A stretch of DNA of 7,130 bases from NCBI GenBank assembly GCA_937901365.1, contig CALCEF010000203.1:1-7130 (forward strand), given 5' to 3'. Positions 6,077 to 7,130 of the stretch are shown here, in pieces. Position 1 is the stretch's first letter. The number at the start of each line of letters is the position of its first letter. The notes beneath the pieces are model-generated. The model saw nothing but the letters and a program-made list of their open reading frames with translations, ran no database searches and had not been told where the DNA came from. This DNA comes from an uncultured euryarchaeote. Its GTDB lineage: Archaea; Thermoplasmatota; Poseidoniia; Poseidoniales; Thalassarchaeaceae. Both the position numbers and the translations under genes were made by a program.

Positions 6077-6657
6077 AGTGGGCCGAGGACCAATCGAGGG
6101 TCTGGAAAATCAAGCAAGGATTGCTTCCTCTCCTCAGGCGTTACAACTCCTGGCAAATCATGGGTTGTAGGTTCGCGATAAGACAATTGGAAGTGCAAGT
6201 GAGGAGGCCAGCCACCATTCTCGTGCTCAGCACCAAACCAAGCGATTACCTCGCCGCCCGATACTGCACGACCAGGTCTGCAATATTCTGTGGATGCGGC
6301 ATCCAAATGGCCGTACAACACCCACAAATTTTGACCTTGAATGAAATGATGAATGATGACCGTGTGTCCATAATCACCCTCTGCTGGATTGTATCCTGAA
6401 AATGCGACAACGCCATCGGCGATGGATTTCACAGGGGTACCGATTGGACCACCTATGTCGACCCCCACATGGATACAACGGTCTTCTGAGAATAATTCAG
6501 TGTTGTACAGATTAGGCCGAATCTCGTTGTAACGACCAATTTCATACTCAAATTTGGTTGATGAAAAAATTCCGGTTGTGAGATCCAATACACCATACTC
6601 ATCAGGTAAATCGACCGTTGGATGCCAATGTTCCTTGGCAAAATCAATGCCGGCCAT
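6070..6657 (-). CDS. Stand-alone M23 (LytM-type) zinc metallopeptidase without signal peptide
   Basis: M23 enzymes cleave glycine-rich or peptidoglycan cross-link peptides using one zinc. The 195-residue product has the full set of metal and catalytic residues: His63 and Asp67 in IHVGVDIGGPIGTPV, the YGHL His117, and the HxH motif with His153 and His155 in GGWPPHLHFQLS. The spacing and flanking words (DYGHTVIIHH, LYGHL, ENGGWPPHLHF) resemble the M23 domain found fused between a phosphotransferase and a class III aminotransferase in some bacteria, rather than secreted murein hydrolases. There is no signal peptide or membrane helix, so it should be cytosolic. Residues 1-60 are a family-specific lead-in. 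Since these archaea are not known to make murein, the substrate is unclear: an intracellular peptide, imported bacterial wall fragments or a modified amine are possibilities. ATG 6657 is the natural start; it is divergent from the next membrane-protein gene and converges with pgi/pmi. Confidence 0.9.
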   Translation of the reverse strand: MAGIDFAKEHWHPTVDLPDEYGVLDLTTGIFSSTKFEYEIGRYNEIRPNLYNTELFSEDRCIHVGVDIGGPIGTPVKSIADGVVAFSGYNPAEGDYGHTVIIHHFIQGQNLWVLYGHLDAASTEYCRPGRAVSGGEVIAWFGAEHENGGWPPHLHFQLSYREPTTHDLPGVVTPEERKQSLLDFPDPRLVLGPLY

Positions 6658-6669
6658 GCAATGTCGAGC

Positions 6670-6675
6670 AAATAC
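6670..6675 (+). promoter_or_regulatory. Possible TATA-like element for the rightmost gene
   Basis: AAATAC is the most AT-rich patch in the short divergent spacer. Initiation about 25 bases downstream would fall near 6698, leaving a leader of about 10 bases to GTG 6710 or about 50 bases to TTG 6749. The match is weak and is offered only as the best candidate. Confidence 0.2.
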
Positions 6676-6709
6676 CCCTTCAACACATCTTCGGAAGCAC
6701 CGACTTCAA

Positions 6710-7130
6710 GTGGAGAATGCGAACGTCGCCTCCTTAGGAGGCGACATCTTGGAGGCCGGGCTATTCAGCATCCTTCTCGGAAGCATCCTTCTTATCGGAC
6801 TCGGATTGATTCCGGGATTGGCCCTAATCCGAATCTTGGACCCTGGTGCGGATCAACTTCGACAGATGATGCTCGTACCCGCAGCCAGCCTCTTGGTACT
6901 CTACGGATTGGCTGGTTGGTTGGTCGTGCTTAGAGGAGAACATTCTGTTGGATTTCTCGTCCTCGCAATTCTGATTGTAAACGTCCTATCAGCAACCCTT
7001 GGATGGCAGAGAGAGAGTGTTCGAGTTCGTCGTCTATCGGCTTGGGAACGGCTTGAAGAAATTGAAGAAGCTGCAGAAGCGGAAGCGGGCACAGTCGTCT
7101 TGGAAGAAGATGTTGCAGCGGGTAAGAAAC
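6710..7130 (+). CDS. Polytopic membrane protein with acidic tail, N-terminal part (runs off right edge)
   Basis: The frame is open from upstream of 6710 to the window end with no stop. From GTG 6710 it gives 140 complete codons: a short lead (ENANVASLGGDILEAG), then hydrophobic segments at about residues 18-40 (FSILLGSILLIGLGLIPGLALI), 52-70 (LVPAASLLVLYGLAGWLVVL) and 76-94. A basic patch (RESVRVRRLSAWERL) and a very acidic helix-prone tail (EEIEEAAEAEAG, then VLEEDVAAGKK) follow, presumably cytosolic. I do not recognise the family. Two starts compete. GTG 6710 lacks a Shine-Dalgarno sequence. TTG 6749 sits 7 bases after a perfect AGGAGG (6736-6741) and begins just before the first helix, but that AGGAGG lies inside a hairpin. 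An ATG at 6656 is in frame but would overlap the divergent M23 start. Coding status is supported by the three clean helices and the coherent tail. Confidence 0.75.
   Translation, partial: MENANVASLGGDILEAGLFSILLGSILLIGLGLIPGLALIRILDPGADQLRQMMLVPAASLLVLYGLAGWLVVLRGEHSVGFLVLAILIVNVLSATLGWQRESVRVRRLSAWERLEEIEEAAEAEAGTVVLEEDVAAGKK
6725..6745 (+). promoter_or_regulatory. Nine-bp perfect hairpin enclosing a Shine-Dalgarno sequence
   Basis: GTCGCCTCC (6725-6733) and GGAGGCGAC (6737-6745) pair perfectly around a 3-base TTA loop. The right arm contains most of AGGAGG (6736-6741), a full match to the archaeal anti-Shine-Dalgarno, placed 7 bases before TTG 6749. If translation starts at that TTG, the hairpin would hide the ribosome binding site. 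If the start is GTG 6710, the hairpin lies in codons 6-12. A 9+3+9 match is expected by chance only about 0.03 times in this window. Confidence 0.5.

Noticed and set aside
6622..6933. Plus-strand open frame of 103 codons over the divergent spacer and the membrane-protein start
   Set aside because: Its product is polar and repetitive in Ser/Arg with no structure, while another frame of the same DNA encodes three clean membrane helices that continue to the window end.

Overview
The window looks like chromosomal DNA of a planktonic aerobic archaeon, most likely from the Thermoplasmatota (Marine Group II / Poseidoniales-like). Three things point there. It carries an archaeal NMD3 homologue, a family absent from bacteria, and an archaeal-type bifunctional phosphoglucose/phosphomannose isomerase. 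It also has a system I (Ccm) cytochrome c maturation block, which implies c-type cytochromes. Genes are tightly packed, coding density is close to complete, and most starts lack a strong Shine-Dalgarno sequence. The lineage assignment is inference from gene content; no rRNA is present.

Layout. On the minus strand at the left edge is the N-terminus of a secreted protein (1-282), preceded by a rhomboid intramembrane protease with a C-terminal metal-binding-like tail (358-1320). The 75-bp spacer between them holds a TATA-like element and two short perfect inverted repeats. From a divergent junction at about 1321-1394, a plus-strand cluster runs to 6076 with almost no gaps. It contains a one-chain ABC ATPase plus CcmB-like permease (ccmA-ccmB fusion, 1395-2624), ccmC (2624-3334), a 51-residue ccmD-like gene (3336-3491), a small four-helix membrane protein (3531-3935), nmd3 (3954-5033) and pgi/pmi (5033-6076). 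A stand-alone cytosolic-looking M23 metallopeptidase (6657-6070, minus) converges on pgi/pmi with a 7-base overlap. Divergent from it is the start of a membrane protein with an acidic C-terminal tail (about 6710 to beyond 7130). A 9-bp perfect hairpin near that start would sequester a strong Shine-Dalgarno sequence.

How the genes work together. CcmAB, CcmC and CcmD would form the heme-handling and release complex that loads heme onto the chaperone CcmE for cytochrome c assembly; CcmE, CcmF and CcmH are not in this window. The last two genes of the cluster serve unrelated housekeeping roles: large ribosomal subunit metabolism (NMD3) and interconversion of fructose-6-phosphate with glucose-6-phosphate or mannose-6-phosphate. 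They may be co-transcribed with ccm, but the link looks positional rather than functional. There is no sign of mobile elements, CRISPR, tRNA or rRNA, and no gene-free stretch longer than about 75 bases.
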